From DATDOO01 sp035293245 (GTDB lineage: Bacteria > Pseudomonadota > Gammaproteobacteria > Methylococcales > Methylococcaceae), in assembly GCA_035293245.1 (NCBI GenBank), contig DATDOO010000006.1, positions 1-29,439 on the forward strand: 29,439 nt of DNA, written 5' to 3'. This document shows, one piece after another, positions 1 through 7,367 of this stretch. Position 1 is the first letter of the stretch. Every line of letters starts with the position of its first letter. A program made the translations under genes and the position numbers. The notes beneath the pieces were generated by a model. The model was not told where the DNA came from. It saw only the letters and a program-made list of their open reading frames with translations, and did not search any database.

Positions 1-33
1 CCCTACGCGGGCTGCGACTACCAACCTTCATCC

Positions 34-59
34 GCCACGCGCCAATGCGCCCGCGTGGC
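34..59. repeat. Inverted repeat (8-bp perfect stem)
   Basis: GCCACGCG at 34-41 is matched by its exact complement CGCGTGGC at 52-59, with a 10-base loop. It lies upstream of the DUF433 gene. No T-run follows on either strand, so it is not a convincing intrinsic terminator. It could be the end of an upstream transcription unit, an operator, or simply part of a coding region cut by the window edge. All three + frames are open for some distance from the left edge, so I cannot say which gene, if any, ends here. Confidence 0.4.
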
Positions 60-105
60 TGAAAATCGCGCCGCATTCTGAACCGGTGCTGAAAACGCGG
101 GCATA

Positions 106-360
106 ATGCGACTTTCTGCTTTATCGGAACCGACCTTGCACGAACGCATCACCATCGATCCGGCGATTTGCCACGGAAAACCTTGCATTCGCGGCCTGCG
201 TTACCCCGTGGAAGGCGTGCTGGAATGGCTTGCCGGGGGGATGACGATCGAAGAGATTCTGGCGGATTATGAAGACCTGGAACGTGAGGACATCCTGGCC
301 GCATTGTCCTACGCCGCCCGCCTTGCTCATGTGAAGCGCCTGGATCGCCTGGCGGCATGA
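106..360 (+). CDS. DUF433 family protein (antitoxin-like)
   Basis: This 84-residue protein carries the hallmark DUF433 core. The motif DPAICHGKPCIRG lies near residues 18-30, followed by a PVEGVLEWLAGGMTIEEIL-type helix and a DLEREDILAALSYAA helix near 56-70. DUF433 proteins are small winged-helix-like proteins usually encoded just before a DUF5615 PIN-like protein, and the pair is proposed to act as a VapBC-like toxin-antitoxin module. The ATG overlaps a TAA at 104-106 that ends an open frame entering from the left edge. The stop codon overlaps ATG 357-359, the start of what appears to be a broken DUF5615 remnant. The antitoxin-like gene therefore seems to have outlived its partner. Family identity is secure; the antitoxin role is inferred from the family. 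Confidence 0.85.
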   Translation: MRLSALSEPTLHERITIDPAICHGKPCIRGLRYPVEGVLEWLAGGMTIEEILADYEDLEREDILAALSYAARLAHVKRLDRLAA

Positions 361-413
361 AATTCCACCGACAACCTCCTTCCCGGATGGTTGCGTAACC
401 GCAGAATCAACCT
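357..413 (+). pseudogene. Frameshifted, truncated DUF5615-like (PIN-like) remnant
   Basis: An ATG at 357 overlaps the DUF433 stop in an ATGA junction, the usual arrangement for the DUF5615 partner. Read in frame it gives only MKFHRQPPSRMVA before TAA at 396-398. Skipping one base after the CAC codon (366-368) and reading from 370 gives DNLLPGWLRNRRINL. Together with the MKF start this resembles the usual DUF5615 N-terminus (MKF-x-x-DN-x-LP-x-x-x-x-WL), including the conserved early Asp. The remaining roughly 90 residues of that family are absent because uup begins at 416. I read this as a decayed toxin stub. The match covers only about 18 residues, so chance resemblance is possible, but position and motif agree. 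Confidence 0.55.
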
Positions 414-415
414 CC

Positions 416-2311
416 ATGCCCTTGCTCCACCTCAAAAACGTCTCCATCGCCTTCGGCGTCCACGCTTTGCTGGACCATGCCGATTTCCAGATTGACGCCG
501 GCGAGCGGGTCGGGCTGATCGGGCGCAACGGCGAGGGCAAATCGACGCTGCTGAAAATCATCGCCGGCATACAGGCCACCGACAGCGGCGAGGTGTGGCG
601 CGCGCCGAGCCTGCGGCTGGCGGTCCTGGAACAGGCGCCGGAGTTGCCGCAAGGCGCGAGCATTTACGACGCCGTGGCCGACGGCCTGGGCGAGGTCGGC
701 CACGCCATCGCCGGATATCACCATCTCTTGCTGGAAATCGGCCACGGCGCCAGCGACAAGAAGCTGGCCGAATTGGGTCGCCTGCAGCAATGGCTGGAGG
801 CGCACGAGGGCTGGAGCCTGCAACAGCGGGTCGAGACGGTGCTGAGCCGGCTGAGTCTGCCCGGCGAGGCGCCGGTCGCCGGGCTGTCCGGCGGCTGGCA
901 GCGGCGCGTGACGCTGGCGCGGGCTCTCGTTTGCGGCCCCGACGTGCTGCTGCTGGACGAACCCACCAACCACCTGGACCTGGAAACCATCGCCTGGCTG
1001 GAAGAGCAACTCCTGCAGTTTCGGGGCGCACTTCTTTTCGTCACCCACGACCGCGCCTTCCTGCAAAAGCTCGCCACCCGCATCGTCGATCTGGATCGCG
1101 GCCAACTGGTCTCCTGGCCGGGCGGCTATGCCGACTACCTGGACAAAAAGGCTGCCGCGCTGGAAGAAGAAGCGCGCCACAACGCCCTGTTCGACAAGAA
1201 GCTGGCCCAGGAAGAAGTCTGGATTCGCCAGGGCATCAAGGCCCGCCGCACCCGCAACGAAGGTCGGGTGCGGGCGTTGAAAAAGCTGCGCGAGGAACGC
1301 AGCGCGCGCCGCACCCAGCAAGGCCGCGCCAAACTGGACCTGGAACAGGCCGAAAGCTCCGGCAAGATCGTCATCGAGGCAAAGAACGTCATGTTCAGTT
1401 ACGACAGCCAGCCGGTGATCCGCGATTTTTCCACCACCATCCAGCGCGGCGATCGGGTGGGGCTGATCGGACCGAACGGCGCCGGCAAGACCACCCTGCT
1501 CCGCCTGTTGCTCGGCGAACTCGAGGCGCAATCCGGCAGCGTCCGCCAAGGTACGCGCCTCGAAATCGCCTATTTCGACCAGCTCCGCGCCCAGCTCGAC
1601 CCCGACCAGACCCTCGCCGACGCCGTGGGCAACGGCAGCGACTACCTCACCGTCGGCGGCCGGCGGGTGCACATCCTCGGGTATCTCGGCGATTTTCTCT
1701 TCAGTCCGGCGCGCGCCCGCTCGCCCATCCGCTCCCTGTCCGGCGGCGAGCGCAATCGCGCCTTGCTGGCGCGCCTGTTCAGCCAGCCGGCCAACCTGCT
1801 GGTGATGGACGAACCGACCAACGACCTGGACCTGGAAACCCTGGAACTGCTCGAAGAACTGTTGGCCAATTACGAAGGCACGTTACTCCTGGTCAGCCAC
1901 GACCGGGCGTTCCTCGACAACGTGGTGACCAGTTCCCTGGTGTTCGAAGGCGACGGCGTGGTAGCCGAATACGTCGGCGGTTATTCCGACTGGCAGTTGC
2001 AACGCACCGCGCCCAGATCCGAACCGGCCGCACCCAAGCCGCCGGCGGCGGAAGCCGCGCCGCAACCGGCCGCGCCCGCGCCGCGGAAAAAGCTCGGCTA
2101 CAAGGAACAGCGCGAACTGGAACAACTCCCGGCGCGCATCGCGGAACTGGAGAACCGCCAGACCGAACTGAACGCGCTGATCAACTCGGACGGCTTTTTC
2201 CAGCAGGACCGGGAAAAAGTGCAAAAAAAGCTGGAGGAGCGAAAGTGCCTGGAGCACGAACTCGGCACGGCCTATGCGCGCTGGGACGAACTTGAATCGC
2301 TGGCGGGATAG
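416..2311 (+). CDS. uup: ABC-F family ATPase, Uup type
   Basis: A 631-residue soluble protein with two ABC ATPase cassettes and no membrane segments. The first has Walker A GRNGEGKST (about residues 36-44), signature LSGGWQRR (about 156) and Walker B LLLDEPTNHLD (about 178). The second has GPNGAGKTT (about 351), LSGGERNRALLARLF (about 440) and LVMDEPTNDLD (about 462). Between them lies the charged linker with KLAQEEVWIRQGIKARRTRN, typical of Uup. After an Ala/Pro-rich spacer, residues about 555-628 form the C-terminal coiled coil that binds DNA or ribosomes in Uup. E. coli Uup is nearly the same length (about 635). Uup proteins act on ribosomes and affect precise excision of transposons. The ATG at 416 fits the usual N-terminus (MPLLHLKNVSIAFG). 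It is followed 7 bases downstream by the peptide deformylase gene, so the two are probably co-transcribed. Confidence 0.95.
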   Translation: MPLLHLKNVSIAFGVHALLDHADFQIDAGERVGLIGRNGEGKSTLLKIIAGIQATDSGEVWRAPSLRLAVLEQAPELPQGASIYDAVADGLGEVGHAIAGYHHLLLEIGHGASDKKLAELGRLQQWLEAHEGWSLQQRVETVLSRLSLPGEAPVAGLSGGWQRRVTLARALVCGPDVLLLDEPTNHLDLETIAWLEEQLLQFRGALLFVTHDRAFLQKLATRIVDLDRGQLVSWPGGYADYLDKKAAALEEEARHNALFDKKLAQEEVWIRQGIKARRTRNEGRVRALKKLREERSARRTQQGRAKLDLEQAESSGKIVIEAKNVMFSYDSQPVIRDFSTTIQRGDRVGLIGPNGAGKTTLLRLLLGELEAQSGSVRQGTRLEIAYFDQLRAQLDPDQTLADAVGNGSDYLTVGGRRVHILGYLGDFLFSPARARSPIRSLSGGERNRALLARLFSQPANLLVMDEPTNDLDLETLELLEELLANYEGTLLLVSHDRAFLDNVVTSSLVFEGDGVVAEYVGGYSDWQLQRTAPRSEPAAPKPPAAEAAPQPAAPAPRKKLGYKEQRELEQLPARIAELENRQTELNALINSDGFFQQDREKVQKKLEERKCLEHELGTAYARWDELESLAG

Positions 2312-2318
2312 GGTCCGC

Positions 2319-2915
2319 ATGAGCCAAGAACCGGAACACGATCAGACGCGGCACGCTGTCGTGCACCGCCCCATCCGCACGCTCGGCGATCCCGTGCTGC
2401 GGGAAATCGCCCGCCCGCTAAGCGAGTTATGGACGCCGAAGCTGCGCGAACTGGTGGATGACATGCTGCGCGCCGTGCACGCCCGCGGTGGGGTAGGCAT
2501 CGCCGCGCCGCAGGTGGGCGAATCCCTGCGCCTGTTCATCGTCGCCTCCCGTCCCAACGAACGCTATCCCGACGCGCCGTTCATGCAACCGGAGGCGATC
2601 TTCAACCCGGAGATCGAGTGGGCTTCGGATGAGATGATCAAAGGCTGGGAAGGCTGTTTGAGCGTTCCGGGGCTGCGCGGGCAGGTGCCGCGGGCCCGGC
2701 GCATCCGTGCGCGTTGCATCGACCCGGACAGCGGGGAAACCGTCGTTCGGGAATACGCGGATTTCATCGCCCGCGTGTTCCAGCACGAACTCGACCACTT
2801 GAACGGCATCGTCTTTCCCGACCGGGTGGAATCCAGCGAAGACCTGGTCAGCGAGGAGGTTTACCGCCGACTCACGCTGCCACCCGGCGACTCGTCCTCA
2901 CGGGAAAACGGCTGA
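2319..2915 (+). CDS. def: Peptide deformylase
   Basis: This 198-residue protein removes the N-terminal formyl group from nascent polypeptides in the cytoplasm. All three family motifs are present: GVGIAAPQVG (about residues 58-67), EGCLSVPG with the metal-binding Cys (about 111-118), and QHELDHLNG with the two metal-binding His and the catalytic Glu (about 154-162). I chose the ATG at 2319, 7 bases after the uup stop, with a purine-rich GGATAGGG just upstream. An in-frame ATG at 2274 would overlap uup and add a non-family N-terminal extension. In most gammaproteobacteria the main def gene sits next to fmt. This copy, next to uup, may be a second deformylase paralogue, which cannot be decided from the window. 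Confidence 0.93.
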   Translation: MSQEPEHDQTRHAVVHRPIRTLGDPVLREIARPLSELWTPKLRELVDDMLRAVHARGGVGIAAPQVGESLRLFIVASRPNERYPDAPFMQPEAIFNPEIEWASDEMIKGWEGCLSVPGLRGQVPRARRIRARCIDPDSGETVVREYADFIARVFQHELDHLNGIVFPDRVESSEDLVSEEVYRRLTLPPGDSSSRENG

Positions 2916-2940
2916 CGCGGTTTTTCTCCGAAACGGGAGA

Positions 2941-3615
2941 TCAAATCGCGTGCCGCTCGGGTTCTTGCGGCGCCGTGGGCGGCTGCCGGCCGCGCGGCAG
3001 GGCGTCGAAGCGTTTGCGCAATTCGTCCAGTTCTTTCTGCAATTGCGGAATCAACTTCTCGCGTAGCACCTTGTCGGTCTCGCGCCGGGCCGCGTCCATT
3101 TCCTCCTGCAAGCGCCGCCATTCCCGTTCCAGTTGCCGGGCTTCCGGGCTGTCGGGAACCTCCTTGAGGCCCTGCTGGAAATCGTGCAGCTGGTCGCCCA
3201 ACTCCTGCAAACCCTGCCGGAAGGAATCCAGGATGGCGCCGAAAGGAATCAGGCTGGACAGCCGCTCCCTGCCTTCCACCGTCGCTCCGGGGGCGATGGG
3301 GCGTCCGCCGGCCCTCTCCTGTTCGATCTCGATGCGCTTGTGGCCGGGCCGCTCCGGGTCGTTGTCCAGATAGAAGCGCGAGTCTTCCGTGGCCGCCCCA
3401 GCAAATTCGCCGGCGATTTCCACCGACGCCAGAAACCCGTCCTGGGCATTCCCTTCCACCTTCGCCACACTCCCGATCACCTGCTGCCGCAACACCACGG
3501 CGTCGCCGGAAACCAGACCGGGATCGGCGGGAAAATGCACCCGAAAGCGCAGGGACCGCTCGCACGCGGACAAGGCGACGAGCAGGAAAAGGGGGACGAG
3601 CAAGCGCAAGGACAT
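2941..3615 (-). CDS. MCE (MlaD-like) domain lipoprotein
   Basis: A 224-residue predicted lipoprotein. It starts with Arg, then a hydrophobic stretch ending in the lipobox-like LVALSAC, so Cys is the likely lipidated residue. A single MCE-type domain follows: FRVHFPADPGLVSGDAVVLR and the strand pattern after it. The C-terminal third (residues about 130-205) is charged and heptad-like, consistent with a coiled coil. MCE domains occur in lipid transport proteins such as MlaD, PqiB and LetB, where they form rings between the two membranes. Here the domain is single and no permease or ATPase gene lies nearby, so the partner is unknown. Starts at 3624 (GTG) and 3621 (ATG) are also possible; I preferred ATG 3615 for the more typical signal peptide. 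The gene is convergent with def and divergent from the 74-residue gene. Confidence 0.7.
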   Translation of the reverse strand: MSLRLLVPLFLLVALSACERSLRFRVHFPADPGLVSGDAVVLRQQVIGSVAKVEGNAQDGFLASVEIAGEFAGAATEDSRFYLDNDPERPGHKRIEIEQERAGGRPIAPGATVEGRERLSSLIPFGAILDSFRQGLQELGDQLHDFQQGLKEVPDSPEARQLEREWRRLQEEMDAARRETDKVLREKLIPQLQKELDELRKRFDALPRGRQPPTAPQEPERHAI

Positions 3616-3711
3616 AACCATCACCGTTTTCGACGAAAAAGCACAAACCCAGTTTACGCTGTCCGGAGAGACATGTTCGACAAGGGCAAAGTATCAAACC
3701 GGCGTGCGGGC

Positions 3712-3717
3712 TATACT
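3712..3717 (+). promoter_or_regulatory. Candidate -10 element (TATACT) for the 74-residue gene
   Basis: TATACT lies 40 bases upstream of the ATG at 3752, in the 136-base gap between divergent genes. No good -35 is seen at the expected spacing, so this is only a candidate. Confidence 0.3.
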
Positions 3718-3751
3718 TTCGCCGTCCACTTCAATTTACAAGGAGACCGCC

Positions 3752-3976
3752 ATGTATCTCAAACAAAAAGACGAGCATCACCTGATCGAGGTGCTCAGCA
3801 TCAAGGATCTGGTCGACCCGCTGCACCCGACCGTTGCCGGGCGCTCCCATTACGGCGAGGAAATCCAGGACCCGGAGAACTTCCCCAAGAGCGACCTGGT
3901 GTTTCTTTCCGGCGAGGACCTGCCGCGTTGCTGGGTTGATGTGCACTACCGCGACAAGGAAGTTCACCGGCCCTGA
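3752..3976 (+). CDS. Small conserved-looking protein of unknown function (74 aa)
   Basis: The gene has a good ribosome-binding site (AAGGAG, about 3739-3744) and an ATG at 3752. The product is soluble, acidic and without membrane segments. It begins MYLKQKDEHHLIEVLSIKDL and ends with a SGEDLPRCWVDVHYRDKE segment; the GEE...P...F and LPRCW...HYR pieces look like conserved blocks. I have a vague memory of similar short proteins in other proteobacteria and cyanobacteria, but I cannot name a function. It stands alone, convergent with damX and divergent from the MCE lipoprotein gene. Strong translation signals and normal codon use support a real gene. Confidence 0.75.
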   Translation: MYLKQKDEHHLIEVLSIKDLVDPLHPTVAGRSHYGEEIQDPENFPKSDLVFLSGEDLPRCWVDVHYRDKEVHRP

Positions 3977-3980
3977 CCGG

Positions 3981-3997
3981 CGGGCGCGCCACGCCCG
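3981..3997. terminator. Possible weak bidirectional terminator between convergent genes
   Basis: CGGGCG at 3981-3986 pairs with CGCCCG at 3992-3997 around a 5-base loop. It lies in the 28-base gap between the stop of the 74-residue gene and the stop of damX. No T-run follows on either strand, so termination efficiency is doubtful. Confidence 0.35.
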
Positions 3998-4004
3998 TTC
4001 CCCG

Positions 4005-5726
4005 TCACTTCGCCTTCATGGCGGCGCCCACGTCGCGCTGGATGTCGCCGAAACGACGGGGAACGGGCTTGCCCAGCGAGTCGGGCAACTGTGCGGCGGC
4101 GTGGCGCGCTTCTTCCTCATTGGGAAACAGCCCGTAGAACACCGGATACAACGCCTTGCCTTTGCGGGTGACGCGGTAGGCGGCCAGCCCTTTCAGCCCC
4201 GGAAAGCGCTTTTGCAGCGCCGCGATGGAGGCCGGGTCTCGGGCGGACATGATTTGCAGGCTCCAGGCGGCGCCATCCTGCGCCACCAGCCACTCCGGGC
4301 CCGAAACGCCGGCGGGCAGGCCTATTTTGACTTCGGGTTTTCCCTGTCCCGCGCTCTTCGGACGCTTCGCCGGTGACTCCGCAGCCGGTGGAGGGGGCGG
4401 GCTTTCCTTTTTCTCCTCCCTGGCCTTGCTACTCGCGGCGTCTGCCGCCGACGCGACAGACGCCTCCGCCGTAACTGCCGGCTCCGCCGCCGCTTTATCC
4501 ATCGGAACCGGTTGCGGCGCTGGCGGTGACGGGACGCCCGGCTCCGTCCCCGGCCCTCCCGCGGCCGGCTGAGCCGGTGCGGCCGGTAGCGGCTGGGTTT
4601 CGGAACGCGCTTCGCCGCCGGGCGTCGTCGACGGAATAGTCGCAACGCCGGAAGGCGGCGGGACCGGTTCGGCGGAAGGTACCGTGGATTGGGTTTCCGG
4701 CAGGGGTTCCGGGGAACCCGGCGGCGGCGCAGCAGGACCCACCGCTTCCGGAGCCGCGAGAGCGAGCCCGGCCGGGGCAGCTTCCGGGACGGGGGGAAGT
4801 GCGACTTCGCCGACGACGGGCTGTTGCTCGGCAGTCGCGGCATCCTGCGGCTCGCCGCCGGGGGCGGTCCCCGCCTGAATATCGACTGGCGGTGCCGGCA
4901 CCGGCTCATCGGGCTCGCCTTCGCGCCACACCCAGACCGTCATGAGCAAAGCGGCGGCAAAACTCAATCCCAGCACGCCCAGCCAGACGAATTCGCCCCG
5001 GAAAGGAACGGCACGCTTCTTCCCGGCCGGAGCGGCGAGGAACCCGAGGATCCGCCCCGGAACGCCCCCCGTCTCCAGGAACACGCGGGCGACGAAATCC
5101 GCAGTGATGTCTCCCGGCCCCAGCAGGCGGGGCGGCGTATGCGCCAGTTGTTGCAGGAAAGCGCCGCAGTGCCCCTCGTCCAGGGGCGGCACTTCGATGA
5201 AATGGCAGTCGTCGAACAACCCGGCGTTGGTGGAAGCCCTGGCGCGCGCTTCGTCCGGCCGCAAAGCCAACACGAGCCTGAGCGCCGGAAAGCGCCGCGC
5301 CAGCCGGTGCAATTCCGCCAGGGTGAGCGGCGGCAGACGCCCGGCGTCGTCGAGCACAACGACCGCCAATCGGCCGCTGCGCGCCAGTTCCCCGAGCGCT
5401 TCGTCCAGCTCCCGCCGGGCGTCGTCCGGGGCGCCGGCATCGAGCGCCGCGAGAATGGCGTCTTGCGCCTGCTGCGCCGTCAAGCGGACGGACGTGTCGA
5501 GGGCAACGACGCGCCAGTTCTCCAACGCCTGTTCGCCCACGAAATGCAGGAAAGTGGTCTTGCCGGAGCCTTCCGGCCCGCACACCGCCAGCGGTTGTTC
5601 GAGGTTGGCGATCAGGTGCAATAGGAGGTCGAAACGGCGGGCGCGCAGGGGCGAAAGAAGCCGCGCCTCCGTATCGCGCGCGGCGAAGGAAGTTGCCGCC
5701 GCCCGCTCAGCTCCGCCCGTATTCAT
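4005..5726 (-). CDS. damX: DamX-like AAA/SPOR-domain cell division protein
   Basis: A 573-residue inner-membrane protein. The cytoplasmic N-terminal part is an ExeA/GspA-like P-loop ATPase domain with Walker A GPEGSGKT (about residue 49-56) and a Walker B-like VVVLDDAG (about 120). One membrane segment lies near 246-265 (LGVLGLSFAAALLMTVWVW). It is followed by about 200 residues of Pro/Ala/Glu-rich periplasmic linker and a C-terminal SPOR domain from about 485 (WSLQIMSARD onward). SPOR domains bind denuded septal peptidoglycan, and DamX acts at the divisome. In E. coli damX also follows aroK-aroB, which strongly supports the name. The start overlaps the end of aroB by 20 bases. The complete P-loop ATPase region is notable, because the E. 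coli protein is best known for its SPOR and membrane parts. Confidence 0.88.
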   Translation of the reverse strand: MNTGGAERAAATSFAARDTEARLLSPLRARRFDLLLHLIANLEQPLAVCGPEGSGKTTFLHFVGEQALENWRVVALDTSVRLTAQQAQDAILAALDAGAPDDARRELDEALGELARSGRLAVVVLDDAGRLPPLTLAELHRLARRFPALRLVLALRPDEARARASTNAGLFDDCHFIEVPPLDEGHCGAFLQQLAHTPPRLLGPGDITADFVARVFLETGGVPGRILGFLAAPAGKKRAVPFRGEFVWLGVLGLSFAAALLMTVWVWREGEPDEPVPAPPVDIQAGTAPGGEPQDAATAEQQPVVGEVALPPVPEAAPAGLALAAPEAVGPAAPPPGSPEPLPETQSTVPSAEPVPPPSGVATIPSTTPGGEARSETQPLPAAPAQPAAGGPGTEPGVPSPPAPQPVPMDKAAAEPAVTAEASVASAADAASSKAREEKKESPPPPPAAESPAKRPKSAGQGKPEVKIGLPAGVSGPEWLVAQDGAAWSLQIMSARDPASIAALQKRFPGLKGLAAYRVTRKGKALYPVFYGLFPNEEEARHAAAQLPDSLGKPVPRRFGDIQRDVGAAMKAK

Positions 5727-6798
5727 CGAGGGTCGCGCGCAACAAGGCGGCGTCCACGGGCAGCGGCAGGGTGGCCTTGCCGATTTTTTCCAGCAGGATC
5801 AGGCGCACCTTGCCGTCCAGGTTTTTCTTGTCCACCGCCATCCCGCGCAAAAAGCCTTCCGCATCCAGACGGGCGGGCGGAGCCACGGGTAGACGGGCGC
5901 GACTCAGCAAGGCGACGATGCGCGTCACGTCCGCGTCGGTCAGCCAGCCGAGACGCCGCGACAGGTCCGCCGCCTGGCACATGCCGATGGCCACCGCCTC
6001 GCCGTGCAGGTAGGCGCCGTAGCCGCAGCCGCTTTCGATGGCGTGGCCGAAAGTGTGGCCCAGATTGAGGGTGGCGCGTTCGCCGCTCTCCTTCTCGTCC
6101 GCGGCGACGACCTCCGCCTTGTTGCGGCAGGAACGCTCGATGGCGAAAGCCAGCGCTTCGGCGTCGCGCGCCAGCAACGGGTCCAGGTTCGCTTCCAGCC
6201 AGAGAAAAAATTCCGGATCGCGGATCAGGCCGTACTTGATCACTTCCGCCAGCCCGGCACTCAGTTCACGATCGGGGAGCGTGTCGAGGGTGGCGGTGTC
6301 GGCCAGCACGCAGCGCGGCTGGTAGAAAGCGCCGATCATGTTCTTGCCCAGGGGATGGTTGACGCCGGTCTTGCCGCCCACCGAGGAATCCACCTGCGAG
6401 AGCAAGGTAGTGGGAATCTGGATGAAAGGGATGCCGCGCTGGTAGCAGGCCGCGGCGAAACCGCCCAGATCGCCGACGACTCCGCCGCCGAGGGCGACGA
6501 GCGTGGCGTTGCGGCTGTAACGACGCTCCAGCAGAACATCGAACACCTTACCGAGGGAATCCAGGGTCTTGTGCGCCTCGCCGTCCGGAAGAATCACGCT
6601 GGCGACGGTCTTGCCCGCGAGTCCTGCCATCGCCGCTTCCAGATACAGGGGGGCGACGATTTCGTTGCTCACCACCAGCACCTGCCGGCCGGCGATGTGG
6701 CGGGTCAGGAGTTCCGGTTCATCGAGCAGCCCGGCGCCGATGTATATCGGGTAGCTGCGCTCGCCCAGTTCCACGTTCAGGGTTTTCAAATTCGTCAC
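5707..6798 (-). CDS. aroB: 3-dehydroquinate synthase
   Basis: A 363-residue cytoplasmic enzyme that converts DAHP to 3-dehydroquinate, the second step of the shikimate pathway, using NAD and a divalent metal. Family motifs seen in order: PDGEAHKTLDSL (NAD region), ALGGGVVGDLGGFAA, IPTTLLSQVDSSVGGKTGVN, GLAEVIKYGLI, and the metal ligands in LNLGHTFGHAIE and LHGEAVAIGM. Length matches the family (about 360). The start codon is GTG at 6796-6798, overlapping the aroK stop as GTGA, which points to translational coupling. The 3' end overlaps damX by 20 bases. Confidence 0.96.
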   Translation of the reverse strand: MTNLKTLNVELGERSYPIYIGAGLLDEPELLTRHIAGRQVLVVSNEIVAPLYLEAAMAGLAGKTVASVILPDGEAHKTLDSLGKVFDVLLERRYSRNATLVALGGGVVGDLGGFAAACYQRGIPFIQIPTTLLSQVDSSVGGKTGVNHPLGKNMIGAFYQPRCVLADTATLDTLPDRELSAGLAEVIKYGLIRDPEFFLWLEANLDPLLARDAEALAFAIERSCRNKAEVVAADEKESGERATLNLGHTFGHAIESGCGYGAYLHGEAVAIGMCQAADLSRRLGWLTDADVTRIVALLSRARLPVAPPARLDAEGFLRGMAVDKKNLDGKVRLILLEKIGKATLPLPVDAALLRATLDEYGRS

Positions 6799-7367
6799 GG
6801 CTCGGAAGCGAGGTTGAGTACGCGCAGGATCTCCCTGGCGGCCTGGCGGCTGGAATAGCGTCCCGTGTCCACGATCAGATCGGCGACTTCCCGGTACAAG
6901 GGTTCGCGCATCGTCATCAACTCCTCCAGGCGGGCGCGGGGATTTTCCGTGCGCAGCAAGGGCCGGTGGTTGTCCTTGTGGGTGCGCTCCAGTTGCCGAT
7001 CCACCGTACAGCGCAAGTAAACGACGAAGCCGTTCTTCTTCAGCGCCGCGCGGTTTTCCGCCAGCAGCACCGAACCGCCGCCGGTGGCCAGCACGATGTC
7101 GCTCAAGGCGGTCAGTTCGGCGATGATCTCCGCCTCGCGGCGGCGAAAACCCGCCTCGCCCTCGTACTCGAAGATCATGGGAATATCCACGCCGGTGCGC
7201 TGCTCGATTTCCCGATCGCTGTCGTACAAGACCATTTTGCGGTTTTTCGCCAGCAGGCGTCCGATGGTGCTCTTGCCGGAACCCATGGGGCCGATCAGAA
7301 AAATATTACGCTGTTTCGCCTCGGAAGGTTTTTCGACCGTCCCGGCCGCTGGGTCAGACGCGGCCAT
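6795..7367 (-). CDS. aroK: Shikimate kinase
   Basis: A 190-residue P-loop kinase that phosphorylates shikimate to shikimate 3-phosphate. Walker A GPMGSGKST is at residues 26-34. The DSD motif, GFRRREAE and LATGGGSV bind shikimate, and the lid region carries NHRPLL. The ATG at 7367 has a GGAG about 6 bases upstream and overlaps the malQ stop by 14 bases. It gives an N-terminus about 17 residues longer than E. coli AroK. An upstream in-frame ATG at 7409 would lie deep inside malQ and is less likely. It forms an aroK-aroB-damX block coupled to the glycogen genes upstream. Confidence 0.95.
   Translation of the reverse strand: MAASDPAAGTVEKPSEAKQRNIFLIGPMGSGKSTIGRLLAKNRKMVLYDSDREIEQRTGVDIPMIFEYEGEAGFRRREAEIIAELTALSDIVLATGGGSVLLAENRAALKKNGFVVYLRCTVDRQLERTHKDNHRPLLRTENPRARLEELMTMREPLYREVADLIVDTGRYSSRQAAREILRVLNLASEP

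Noticed and set aside
407..1672. 421-residue minus-strand open frame
   Set aside because: Antisense to uup, whose two ABC cassettes are unambiguous.
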